From contig JAUNOS010000003.1 of the NCBI GenBank assembly GCA_030537075.1, forward strand, positions 89,127-153,126: DNA of 64,000 bases. Reading direction: 5' to 3'. Shown piece after piece: positions 40,129 through 47,902 of this stretch (position 1 is its first letter; every line of letters starts with the position of its first letter). The notes under the pieces are model-generated. The model was not told the DNA's origin, did no database searches, and was given only the letters and a program-made list of their open reading frames with translations. The position numbers and the translations under genes were made by a program. This DNA is from Candidatus Saccharimonadota bacterium. Its GTDB lineage: Bacteria > Patescibacteriota > Saccharimonadia > Saccharimonadales > Saccharimonadaceae.

Positions 40129-41520
40129 CTAGCGAGCGCCAAATAGTCGTTCGATGAGAGTTGGCGATGGTTTGCCAGGAATGTTTGCCGAGGTGGTTGT
40201 GACGGGGTCGCTGGCCGCCGCAGTGGCGGTGCCCGGCTCGGGACTGATCTGCTCGGCAAAGATAAGAAGGCGCTTTTCGGCGGTGCCCAGCGGTACGCAG
40301 CTAACCAGCGTTAGCATCGGTTTGTCGGTCTGGAGCTGCACCTTACTGACTTCGTTTGGCATCACGACCTCTGTTTTGGTGACGGCATAGGTGTAGCGCT
40401 TGCCTTGATAATGCATATAGATGACGTCGTCTTTGGCTAGCTTTTCATTTTGGGCAAAGACAAATTTATAATCACCGCTGGCGAACGCATCATTTGAAGA
40501 GTGGGCGGCAAACACGGCATTACCCGCCTGCCCTGGCACAGCGCTGGCGCCGGCGATGGCGAAGTGAGCGATGCCCTTCTCCATGGCTTTCATTTGGGCG
40601 TCATGCTCAGGGCTGACTCCGTAGACGACCGGCGCATCAACGTTAATTTTCGGGATAATCATCCGCGGCTCCTCGCTCACCGTCATGTCGGCTGCTGGGT
40701 TGACGATGATATTTTGCGGCTCGATATTGCCCGGCGTGGTGTAGGCGGCGAAAAAGCCAAGGACTGGCCGGTTGAACTGGATGGCCATAAAGATGAACAT
40801 TACCGCCAGGCCAGCCAAAGCGGGGCGGAAATGACGTGAGCGCGTGACCTTCTGGGCGCTGGTTCGGACCTGTTGCTGGATCTGTGAGCGGAGGCGCTTG
40901 ATGGCGGTGGCGTGAGGATCCTCGGGAGCGGCAGCATGAGGTTGGGTTGGCGCTGCTGACGCTTGCTGTTTCATGAAGGCATCAAATTCTTGCTGCTTGG
41001 CGTGCAGGTGTGAGGTGTAGTAGCGCTCGTAGTACAATTGATAATATTTTTGCCAGGCACTATGGTACTGATCCCACTGGTCGGCGGTAGCGCGAGGCTG
41101 ATACGCTGGCTGGGTAGCCTCAGCGGCGCCGGTGGTCGTTGGCTCGGCGGTCTGGGGGGCTACTGCTATCTCTGGAGTAGCAGGTGCTGTCTTGAGGGCG
41201 TGGGGCGCCGGCTTTGGTCCAGGCTGGATGGTGTCTTGGAGCGGTTGGATTATTTGGCGCGGCTCTGGCCTGAAGGTGGGAGACTGAGTCGTGGGCGTTT
41301 CGGCAGCGGTTGGTGCAGACGGTGCCGCTGGGGCGACGGGCGTAGTGTGGGGTGTCGCCTGGTCGGAATTGCCACTGTAAATTGAGCTAATCTGCCCCCG
41401 AATAACATCTGCCGCGGCGCTGTGCGAGGAAGTATAGTCGCGACTCGGCGGGGTCAGCGACCGCTGTCCCTCGGGGACGCTGAGTCCAAAACGGCTGGTG
41501 TGGGGGTTGGTTGGATTCAT
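40129..41520 (-). CDS. Sortase with long disordered cytoplasmic extension
   Basis: 463 residues. The catalytic triad is visible: H340 (VFAAHSS), C408 (TLVSCVPLG) and R417 (KRLLI). The sortase barrel starts near residue 285 after one transmembrane helix (about 232-256). The first ~230 residues are cytoplasmic and unusual: Pro/Thr/Ala-rich, then a Tyr/Trp/Gln-rich patch (AWQKYYQLYYERYY). Sortases attach LPxTG-type proteins to peptidoglycan or to pilins; no substrate is visible in this window. Class not assignable by eye. The promoter is TAAAAT eight bases upstream. Confidence 0.9.
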   Translation of the reverse strand: MNPTNPHTSRFGLSVPEGQRSLTPPSRDYTSSHSAAADVIRGQISSIYSGNSDQATPHTTPVAPAAPSAPTAAETPTTQSPTFRPEPRQIIQPLQDTIQPGPKPAPHALKTAPATPEIAVAPQTAEPTTTGAAEATQPAYQPRATADQWDQYHSAWQKYYQLYYERYYTSHLHAKQQEFDAFMKQQASAAPTQPHAAAPEDPHATAIKRLRSQIQQQVRTSAQKVTRSRHFRPALAGLAVMFIFMAIQFNRPVLGFFAAYTTPGNIEPQNIIVNPAADMTVSEEPRMIIPKINVDAPVVYGVSPEHDAQMKAMEKGIAHFAIAGASAVPGQAGNAVFAAHSSNDAFASGDYKFVFAQNEKLAKDDVIYMHYQGKRYTYAVTKTEVVMPNEVSKVQLQTDKPMLTLVSCVPLGTAEKRLLIFAEQISPEPGTATAAASDPVTTTSANIPGKPSPTLIERLFGAR

Positions 41521-41528
41521 CTACTGTT

Positions 41529-41534
41529 ATTTTA
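41529..41534 (-). promoter_or_regulatory. -10-like TAAAAT of the sortase gene
   Basis: Ends eight bases before the ATG at 41520. Confidence 0.45.
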
Positions 41535-41585
41535 CACTATTTTGCGCAGTCTATAAAGCATAAGCGTGACAAAGCCTGCTACTCC

Positions 41586-41615
41586 TTGCTTCGTGTTGCG
41601 GCAATGTGGTATAAT
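41586..41615 (+). promoter_or_regulatory. Promoter of tRNA-Leu
   Basis: TTGCTT (41586-41591), 18-bp spacer, TATAAT (41610-41615); predicted start about 24 bases before the tRNA. Confidence 0.7.
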
Positions 41616-41645
41616 CATCCCGAAGCAACTCGAGCGCTCTCTCGT

Positions 41646-41732
41646 GCCGCGATGGCGGAATTGGTAGACGCGCTAGACTCAAAATCTGGTGAGCAATCGC
41701 TCGTGCCGGTTCAAGTCCGGCTCGCGGTACCA
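41646..41732 (+). tRNA. tRNA-Leu (CAA)
   Basis: An 87-nt class II tRNA: acceptor GCCGCGA/TCGCGGT, anticodon loop CTCAAAA giving CAA, a long variable arm typical of leucine, T loop TTCAAGT, discriminator A and encoded CCA. Flanks are also complementary: ACTCGAGCG (41628-41636) with CGCTCGAGT (41738-41746), which would extend the acceptor stem in the precursor. Confidence 0.95.
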
Positions 41733-41751
41733 GAGGTCGCTCGAGTGATAT

Positions 41752-41781
41752 CGCCCGCGTCGTGTTGCCGGGCGGTTTTTA
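41752..41781 (+). terminator. Terminator after tRNA-Leu
   Basis: CGCCCG (41752-41757) pairs with CGGGCG (41769-41774), followed by GTTTTTATT. It touches the 3' end of the convergent lactate permease gene. Confidence 0.78.
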
Positions 41782-43371
41782 TTGCAGCCAATACCACACC
41801 AGGCCGATAAGGCTGGCGATAGCAAGATATACCAAGGTGGGAACGATGAGACGGCGAATAATCTGCCCTTCTCTGCCGTGTAGACCGACGACGGTTGAGG
41901 CGGCCACGACATTGTGGATGGCGATGATATTGCCGGCGGCAGCACCGATCATGTGCAGTGCGAGAACGCTGACAAGCGGCAGTCCTGCAGTGTCGGCGAT
42001 GGATGCCTGAACGGGCCCGAGCGTCAGTGTCGAGACGGTGGCGCTGCCTGCGATAAAGGCTCCGAGTGCGCCGAGGAGTGGCGCGACTGCCAGCCAGGCG
42101 CCGTGAAATAGCTCAGCAAGCGTGTGTCCGATAAAGACTGGCATGGCGGCCAGTCCAGAAGTATTATGCCCCGAATTGCTAAAGAGCTGTACAAGTATCA
42201 AGGTCGGGACGAGGGCCAGGAGCGCCTTGACGGTAGCGCTCAGCGCCTCTTTCAGTGGCGTGACGAGCGGGCGTGCTGAGCGCGCGATGATGAATGCTGC
42301 GCCAAAGGCAGCGATCAGCAAGATAAGTCCTGGGGAGTACAGTATCGGCCAGCTTGAGGAAATGCCCTCGACGCCCCAGATTGTCTGCCAGCTTGCATCA
42401 AGGAGCGAGTGAGCGGCGTGTTTGATAGCGGGAATGGTGCGAGTCAGCAGCAGGAGCCCGATAACGATGCCGTACGGGAGCCAGGCCTTCCAGAGGGGTA
42501 GCTGATGGTCGAGTTGTGGTTGGGGCTGGGGCTCTTGTGTATGGTGGCGCCAGGTGGCAGCCGGAATGCCGATGCGTCGCTTGGCGGTGATCATGCCGAT
42601 CGCCAGCGTTAAGGCTCCAGCAGCGATAGAGGTAAATTCTGGTCCAACGAGCCGCACTGCGACAAAGGCGCTCAGCGAATACACTAGGCCCATCGTGAGC
42701 GCCCAAGGAGTGATGGCGAGGAGAGAGTGCCACTTGGTGCGAGCGGTCTGGGTGCCAAAACCGAACACCAGCACTGCTATCAGCCCGACGGGCAGTAATG
42801 TACCGATGATGACATCAAACATGGTCGCCTGGATGCCGACTAGCGTGGCAAGTTGTGGCGAATACTGCGGCACATTCTCCAGTCCGACCAATAGTGGCGT
42901 GCCGACTGCACCGAAAGTCACCGCGACAGTGTCGCCAAGAAGGGCCAGTGTAGCGGCTGCGAGCGGTGTAAATCCAAGGATGATGAGTAGTGGTGCGGCG
43001 ACGATAGCCGGTGTACCAAAGCCAGATGCGCCCTCGATGAGCGAGACAAATGCGAAGGCCACCAGAACCGTTTGGACACGCATATCAGGCGAAATGGCGT
43101 AGAATCCCTGCTTGATACGGCTGAAGGCACCGGTGGTCTGCAGTGTCTTGACGAGGGTGATAGCGCCGTACAGGATGAGGCCGATGGTGAGTGAGCGGTG
43201 CAGCGCTTGCCATAGTGAAGCCCAGATGGCGATAGGCTGCATACCCCAGGCCCACCAGGCGCTGGCTCCGACGATGAGGGCGCTCATGGTCATGCTACGA
43301 CGCACTGATTGGCGAAGGACAACGATGAAGAGGAGTGGCAAGATGATGGCCAGTAGTGCGATAAAAAGCAT
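41779..43371 (-). CDS. lldP: L-lactate permease family transporter
   Basis: 530 residues, about 13 transmembrane helices. The family signature SLIEGASGFGTPAIVAAPLL and the later GALGAFIAGSATVSTLTLGP are clear. LldP/LctP carriers move lactate or glycolate with protons. In a fermentative episymbiont the carrier could export lactate or take up host-derived lactate; direction is not given by sequence. A TACAAT six bases before the ATG makes it leaderless. Confidence 0.93.
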   Translation of the reverse strand: MLFIALLAIILPLLFIVVLRQSVRRSMTMSALIVGASAWWAWGMQPIAIWASLWQALHRSLTIGLILYGAITLVKTLQTTGAFSRIKQGFYAISPDMRVQTVLVAFAFVSLIEGASGFGTPAIVAAPLLIILGFTPLAAATLALLGDTVAVTFGAVGTPLLVGLENVPQYSPQLATLVGIQATMFDVIIGTLLPVGLIAVLVFGFGTQTARTKWHSLLAITPWALTMGLVYSLSAFVAVRLVGPEFTSIAAGALTLAIGMITAKRRIGIPAATWRHHTQEPQPQPQLDHQLPLWKAWLPYGIVIGLLLLTRTIPAIKHAAHSLLDASWQTIWGVEGISSSWPILYSPGLILLIAAFGAAFIIARSARPLVTPLKEALSATVKALLALVPTLILVQLFSNSGHNTSGLAAMPVFIGHTLAELFHGAWLAVAPLLGALGAFIAGSATVSTLTLGPVQASIADTAGLPLVSVLALHMIGAAAGNIIAIHNVVAASTVVGLHGREGQIIRRLIVPTLVYLAIASLIGLVWYWLQ

Positions 43372-43377
43372 ATGCTT

Positions 43378-43383
43378 ATTGTA
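43378..43383 (-). promoter_or_regulatory. -10-like TACAAT of lldP
   Basis: Ends six bases before the ATG at 43371. Confidence 0.5.
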
Positions 43384-43389
43384 GCATTG

Positions 43390-44172
43390 TTAGACGATAG
43401 CGGCAGCGCAGGCAGCGAGAGGGGCTTCAGGTGACCATAGCAGATAGCTGGCGATGCGCGCACCTGTCTCGCCTCGCCAGAGGCGCATCGGCTCATCCCA
43501 AGCTTGAGTGATAACCTCCCCGCCCCGCGCTAGCACCAAGTGGTCAGCGTGCAGGGTGACGATGGTGACCGGGTAAGTGATGGTAAATTTATGCACGGCG
43601 TCAACGCACTGCGCCAGCTGCATGCGGAAGGTGAGCATTTTCGGATAGTAGACGGTGCGAAATAGTTTTTGCAATTGGGCAAATGACGCAACGAAGACTA
43701 CTCGCGGCTGCTGCAAGATGCTTGGTAGGCTATGTTGTACGAGGTCGATGGCGTCGCGTGTGATGACGAGGGGCATCTGGGATGTCTGGATGAATTCCTC
43801 GTACAATGCTGCGGTCTGGCTATTTTTGCCAGCGTCGCCAGTCAGTAGCATGACATCAGACCATTCGCCAATGGCGTGGAGGTCGGGCGCCGCTTGGCTA
43901 CTCAGTCCGCCCGATGGCGTGGTCGGCGCGAAGAGGACATCAGTCATCTGAGGGGGGACGCTTTTTTTAAGGTCAGCCGGCAGTAGGACGCGCACCTCCC
44001 CCGCCCCGGTGTCTCGAGCTGTCTGATAGGCGGTGGCGACTGCCGCGAAGCCGAGCTTGTTACCACCGACAATTGCTAATTTCCCCGCCAAATCACGCCG
44101 CTCTGGTCGATTCCACTCGACATCAGGAAAGAGTGGCTGCTTGGGCTGCTGGGTCCGCCAAAAAGTATCCAT
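43390..44172 (-). CDS. NAD(P)H-hydrate dehydratase-like (YjeF C-terminal/ribokinase fold) protein, degenerate active site
   Basis: 260 residues. GKLAIVGGNKLGFAAVATAYQTARDTGAGEVRVLLP matches in outline the start of ADP/ATP-dependent NAD(P)H-hydrate dehydratases (G-x-IIGG...GA...AlraGAG); I give it here only as positions ~31-65 and not as one motif. At the place of the catalytic GTGD motif the sequence reads GETGARIAS, so the usual aspartate seems absent. It may therefore bind nucleotides without repairing NAD(P)HX, or the motif may be shifted. Leaderless promoter, TATAAT six bases upstream. Confidence 0.6.
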   Translation of the reverse strand: MDTFWRTQQPKQPLFPDVEWNRPERRDLAGKLAIVGGNKLGFAAVATAYQTARDTGAGEVRVLLPADLKKSVPPQMTDVLFAPTTPSGGLSSQAAPDLHAIGEWSDVMLLTGDAGKNSQTAALYEEFIQTSQMPLVITRDAIDLVQHSLPSILQQPRVVFVASFAQLQKLFRTVYYPKMLTFRMQLAQCVDAVHKFTITYPVTIVTLHADHLVLARGGEVITQAWDEPMRLWRGETGARIASYLLWSPEAPLAACAAAIV

Positions 44173-44178
44173 GAGATG

Positions 44179-44184
44179 ATTATA
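44179..44184 (-). promoter_or_regulatory. -10 box TATAAT, leaderless promoter
   Basis: Ends six bases before the ATG at 44172. Confidence 0.6.
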
Positions 44185-44187
44185 CCG

Positions 44188-44988
44188 TTATTTTCGGGCG
44201 CGCGCGAGACTCAGCTGCTGGTAGGCCTCGTCAAGAGTGAGCCCCGAGTTATGCAACACTTTCGCGAGGTCTTTGCCGACGTAACGAAAATGCCATGATT
44301 CATGCGGAACGCCGGTGATGGCTTCTTTGCCGGGTGGATAGCGCAGGATAAAGCCGTAGGTGTGGGCATTGGCGGCCAGCCAGGTGGCAGCGGCGTCGCT
44401 GAGCTTGCAGTTATCAAATGAGGTGCGGCAGGCGTCGGAGCGGCTGGTGACGTCGATAGCGAGCCCAAGTTGGTGTTCGCTCTGTCCTGGCTTGGCAACG
44501 AAATCATTGGCGTAGGTTTTACCGTTGAGTTTGGCGAGTTCACTGATGAGCTTGGTTTGATCTGCCCCGGAGCGGTAGGCGCTGGTGATGAGGAGTGGGT
44601 GGTTGGCTGATGCGGCTGCGGCGAGCAATGCCTTCGTGTCGGGCACGATGCGCGGCTGAAGGCGCTTGTCTTTGACCCAAGTGCCAAAAGATGATGCCAA
44701 CTCATCAGTCAGCGGCGGCGTAAAGTCAGGGTCAATGCTGCGCTGCTTGCTGACATATGACCAGAGATTACCAGCATTCAGGCGATGAAACGACGGGACG
44801 ACAAGGTCACTTTTGGCGCCCGAAAGACGAAGAGTGGTCGGGGGCGGTGCCTGATAGAGAGGGACATTTGCCGCCGCCTCGGAGGCAGTGGTGGTGATGG
44901 CGGTGCCCGACTGGATCATCAGCAAGGTGAACGTCACCCATGCGCTTAGTATCATCACGAGAAAATATCGCCACACCCACTTTTTCAT
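44188..44988 (-). CDS. VanY-like D-alanyl-D-alanine carboxypeptidase (M15B), membrane anchored
   Basis: 266 residues. An N-terminal signal anchor (about 5-26) precedes an M15 peptidase domain with zinc ligands in SEHQLGLAID (SxHxxGxAxD) and the HESWHFRY (ExxW-H) motif, and ITSAYRSG ahead of them. Such enzymes trim the terminal D-Ala of peptidoglycan stems outside the membrane. A paralogue lies 1.2 kb downstream on the same strand. A TATGAT six bases before the ATG at 44988 sets the start; the longer frame to 45006 would include it. Confidence 0.9.
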   Translation of the reverse strand: MKKWVWRYFLVMILSAWVTFTLLMIQSGTAITTTASEAAANVPLYQAPPPTTLRLSGAKSDLVVPSFHRLNAGNLWSYVSKQRSIDPDFTPPLTDELASSFGTWVKDKRLQPRIVPDTKALLAAAASANHPLLITSAYRSGADQTKLISELAKLNGKTYANDFVAKPGQSEHQLGLAIDVTSRSDACRTSFDNCKLSDAAATWLAANAHTYGFILRYPPGKEAITGVPHESWHFRYVGKDLAKVLHNSGLTLDEAYQQLSLARARK

Positions 44989-44994
44989 ATCTCC

Positions 44995-45000
44995 ATCATA
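44995..45000 (-). promoter_or_regulatory. -10-like TATGAT of the VanY-like gene
   Basis: Ends six bases before the ATG at 44988. Confidence 0.45.
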
Positions 45001-45021
45001 CACCACCGTAAGCAGTTTTGC

Positions 45022-45027
45022 TATACT
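45022..45027 (+). promoter_or_regulatory. -10 box TATACT, leaderless promoter of the CapA-like gene
   Basis: Ends six bases before the ATG at 45034. Confidence 0.55.
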
Positions 45028-45033
45028 GGATGT

Positions 45034-46236
45034 ATGAAAGTTCCGCGTCGGTCCTCATCACATCGGTCAATTGTCATCGCCCTTGGCGCCATGCTGCTGG
45101 TGGCTGTGGCGGTCGTCATCGCTCTCAGGGTGCTGCGCCCCGCGCCGTCCAGTCCTGAGGCGCCGGTCACATCAGCACCGCCGACATCACAGCCTACACC
45201 TGCTCCAGCGCGCCGTTTGACCTTTTCGGCAGCGGGTGACTTTTTAGCACATGACTCGGTGGTTCAGCAGGCAAAGACCGCTGACGGCTATGATTTCTCG
45301 CCGTATTTCTCCTCTGTGAGGCCGCTGTATGACAAAAGCGACGTCTTTTTCTGTAATGTCGAGACGCCAACGGCCGGCCCGCGCTATGGCATCTCGGGCT
45401 ACCCGGCCTTTAACGCCCCGACGGAATTTGCCCGTGATATGCAAAAAACTGGCTGCAATATGATAAACCTGGCAAATAACCACATGGCCGACAAGGGCCA
45501 AGGCGCAATCAATGCTACGCTGGATACCTGGGCGAAGCTGCCGACGCTGGCGGTGGCCGGCGCTAACCGTAGCGCCGAGGAGCAGTCGAAAGTTGCCTAC
45601 TTCGAGAAAAATGGCCTCAAGGTAGCTTTTGTCGCCTTTGCGGATTTTAGTAATGTCGCCCCACCCGCTCCCTACAGTATTAATCTCTACCGCGATGAAG
45701 CACTGGTGCGGCGCCTACTGACCGAAGCGCGCCAGCGGGCTGATGCTGTCATTGTCTCGGCGCACTGGGGTACCGAGGACGCTCACGAGGTCAATGCGAA
45801 CCAGCGCTCCTTTGCTCAGCTCTGTGCACAGCTGGGCGTTGATGTCATCATCGGGACTGGTCCGCACGTTATCCAGGAAGTTGATATGCTGAAGCGTCCG
45901 GATGGCGGTCAGCTACTGGTCTGGTACTCTCTCGGTAACTTCCTCTCCAGCCAGCTCCAGCCTGACCAGTTGACGGGCGGCGTGGCGCAGTTTCGCCTAA
46001 GCAAAGAACAGGACAAGCTCACCATCTCGGATATCGCTTTTCGTCCGACTTTCATGAGCTACGAGTGGTCGGCTGCTGATCGCCAGGCGCAGCGACTGTT
46101 GGCGCGTCGCAACTTGACGCTGCAGCCACTGAAGGACGCAGCTCGGGGCACCAGTCTGCACGGCGTGAGTGTTGACGAGCGGATGAATAAGGTGCGCCAG
46201 TGGCTCGGTGCAAAGGTACCAGTCACTATCGAGTAG
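45034..46236 (+). CDS. CapA-family (poly-gamma-glutamate synthesis type) metallophosphatase-fold protein
   Basis: 400 residues: a membrane anchor (about 12-31), a Pro/Ser/Thr linker, then the PGA_cap domain of the calcineurin-like fold. Metal-ligand motifs are SAAGDFLAHDS, NVETP, LANNHMADKG, VSAHWGTED and GTGPHVIQ, followed by YSLGNFLSS. In Bacillus CapA belongs to the poly-gamma-glutamate capsule machinery, but the family is broader and capB/capC are not seen here. The end overlaps the convergent VanY-like gene by 11 bases. Confidence 0.9.
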   Translation: MKVPRRSSSHRSIVIALGAMLLVAVAVVIALRVLRPAPSSPEAPVTSAPPTSQPTPAPARRLTFSAAGDFLAHDSVVQQAKTADGYDFSPYFSSVRPLYDKSDVFFCNVETPTAGPRYGISGYPAFNAPTEFARDMQKTGCNMINLANNHMADKGQGAINATLDTWAKLPTLAVAGANRSAEEQSKVAYFEKNGLKVAFVAFADFSNVAPPAPYSINLYRDEALVRRLLTEARQRADAVIVSAHWGTEDAHEVNANQRSFAQLCAQLGVDVIIGTGPHVIQEVDMLKRPDGGQLLVWYSLGNFLSSQLQPDQLTGGVAQFRLSKEQDKLTISDIAFRPTFMSYEWSAADRQAQRLLARRNLTLQPLKDAARGTSLHGVSVDERMNKVRQWLGAKVPVTIE

Positions 46237-47062
46237 GACCCTTGAGTAGTAGCGGCGTCGCCTCATCGAGCGTCAAGTTCGCTTGCTTGAGCGCGCTAGC
46301 CAGCTCCTTGCCGACATAACGAACATGCCACGGCTCATATTGATAGCCAGTAATGGCCTCTTTTCCCTTTGGATAGCTGATGATAAAGCCGTATTCATGG
46401 GCGTGCGCGGCTAGCCAGCGACCAGCTGGCGTATCGCCGAAACAGGTCTCGAGGTAGCACTGACGGTCGGGCGTGGCAAGGTCCATGACCAAGCCCGTCT
46501 GGTGCTCGCTGTATCCTGGGCGAGCACTGACCTTGTCGGCAGCGGCCTGGCCGTAGAGGCGAGTATAATTGCTATAATACGTATTCTGTAGTTCATATCC
46601 ACGAAAGGCACTACCGATCTGCAGCTGGTGTCCCGCCGCTTTTGCTCCCGTGAACAGCGCCTCGACCTGCGGCATGATGTCGGCACGGACCGAACGCTCG
46701 TCACGCGACTTGTCCTGGCGTGAACTGACGGTCGCCAGCTGCAAATCGGCCGGCCGGTACTTAGTGTTTTTCAGCGGCGTTGTCTTATTTACCAGGCGCC
46801 ATAGGTGGTCGTCCGCGGTATAATCCCCTGGTAGCGGCGCGACCGAAACGCTGTCATTTAATTTGATCCGCGGTGCGGGCGTATCAGCCTGGGTGGGAGA
46901 TGGTTGGGGCGCCTCAGCTTGAGCTCGTAATGCTGGAGGATCTACCTTTCGTGGCGAAAGAAGCATATAGGCCAGCACTCCCCCGCCGACGAGTGCGGTG
47001 AGTGCCGCCAGGGTGACGAGTGTCGCCTTGACGGGACGGCGTTTTCGTTGGGTTATGATCAT
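46226..47062 (-). CDS. Second VanY-like D-alanyl-D-alanine carboxypeptidase (M15B)
   Basis: 278 residues: a basic start, one transmembrane anchor (about 14-35), a Pro/Gln linker, and an M15 peptidase domain with SAFRGYELQ, SEHQTGLVMD and EPWHVRYVG, keeping all zinc ligands. It is a clear paralogue of the gene at 44188-44988. Its ATG overlaps the xth stop by four bases (ATGA). It may act on the cell's own wall or on a host's wall after contact. Confidence 0.9.
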   Translation of the reverse strand: MIITQRKRRPVKATLVTLAALTALVGGGVLAYMLLSPRKVDPPALRAQAEAPQPSPTQADTPAPRIKLNDSVSVAPLPGDYTADDHLWRLVNKTTPLKNTKYRPADLQLATVSSRQDKSRDERSVRADIMPQVEALFTGAKAAGHQLQIGSAFRGYELQNTYYSNYTRLYGQAAADKVSARPGYSEHQTGLVMDLATPDRQCYLETCFGDTPAGRWLAAHAHEYGFIISYPKGKEAITGYQYEPWHVRYVGKELASALKQANLTLDEATPLLLKGPTR

Positions 47063-47874
47063 ACCGTAACCTCCACGCTCACCGGACAGTGATCACTGCC
47101 CATTTGTTCCGGATGAATGGCTGGATGGTTGATATGCGGCGCTAACTCGCCCGACGCTAACCAATAATCGATCCGCCAGCCAACATTGCGCGCCCTGGCG
47201 TTGCCCCAGTGGGTCCACCAGGTGTAGGCGTCAGGTTTTTCGGGGTATGCTGCGCGAAACACGTCCACGAAGCCAGCATCCAGATAAGCCTGAAAGCCCG
47301 CTCGCTCCTCATCGGTAAAGCCGTGTTTGCCGACATTTTCCTTGGGTCTTGCTAGGTCAATCTCCTGATGCGCCACATTCATGTCGCCGCAGTACAGCAC
47401 TGGTTTAGCGGCGCCGTACTGCCCCGCCTCCAGGCCTTTGAGATACGCCAGGCAGGCTGGGTCCCACTGCTGGTGGCGCAAAGACAGGCGGCTGAGGTCT
47501 CCCTTGGCATTGGGCGTATAGCATGTCACCAGCCAAAACGCGTCAAACTCCGCCGCGATGATGCGCCCCTCGTCGTTGGGGTCGCCATACTGGTCGCCCG
47601 TCAGCCCATATTCGGCCACGATATCCTCTGGAAAGCCATCGCGGTACACCAGCGCTGGCGTGCGGGAAAAAATTGCTGTGCCCGAATAACCCTTCTTGGC
47701 CGCCGAATAAAAATGCTCGTGGTACTGCGGTAAATCCAGCTCCACCTGCCCGCGCTGGGCTTTGGTCTCCTGTAGGCAGATGATGTCGGGGTCATACGTC
47801 TCGACGAAGCGCGCGAACTCACCCTTGCTGAGCACGGCGCGGATGCCATTGACGTTCCAAGAAAACAGCTTCAT
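47059..47874 (-). CDS. xth: Exodeoxyribonuclease III
   Basis: AP endonuclease/3'-exonuclease of base-excision repair, 271 residues. Motifs: FSWNVNGIRA, IICLQETKAQ (catalytic Glu), GYSGTAIFSR, YCGDMNVAH, RIDYWLAS and GSDHCPV (catalytic His). Complete and normal in length. Leaderless promoter: TACAAT six bases before the ATG. It heads a two-gene unit with the VanY-like peptidase, an unusual partnership. Confidence 0.97.
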   Translation of the reverse strand: MKLFSWNVNGIRAVLSKGEFARFVETYDPDIICLQETKAQRGQVELDLPQYHEHFYSAAKKGYSGTAIFSRTPALVYRDGFPEDIVAEYGLTGDQYGDPNDEGRIIAAEFDAFWLVTCYTPNAKGDLSRLSLRHQQWDPACLAYLKGLEAGQYGAAKPVLYCGDMNVAHQEIDLARPKENVGKHGFTDEERAGFQAYLDAGFVDVFRAAYPEKPDAYTWWTHWGNARARNVGWRIDYWLASGELAPHINHPAIHPEQMGSDHCPVSVEVTV

Positions 47875-47880
47875 GTCACT

Positions 47881-47886
47881 ATTGTA
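47881..47886 (-). promoter_or_regulatory. -10-like TACAAT of xth
   Basis: Ends six bases before the ATG at 47874. Confidence 0.5.
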
Positions 47887-47902
47887 GCGGGTTTTGGATA
47901 AT

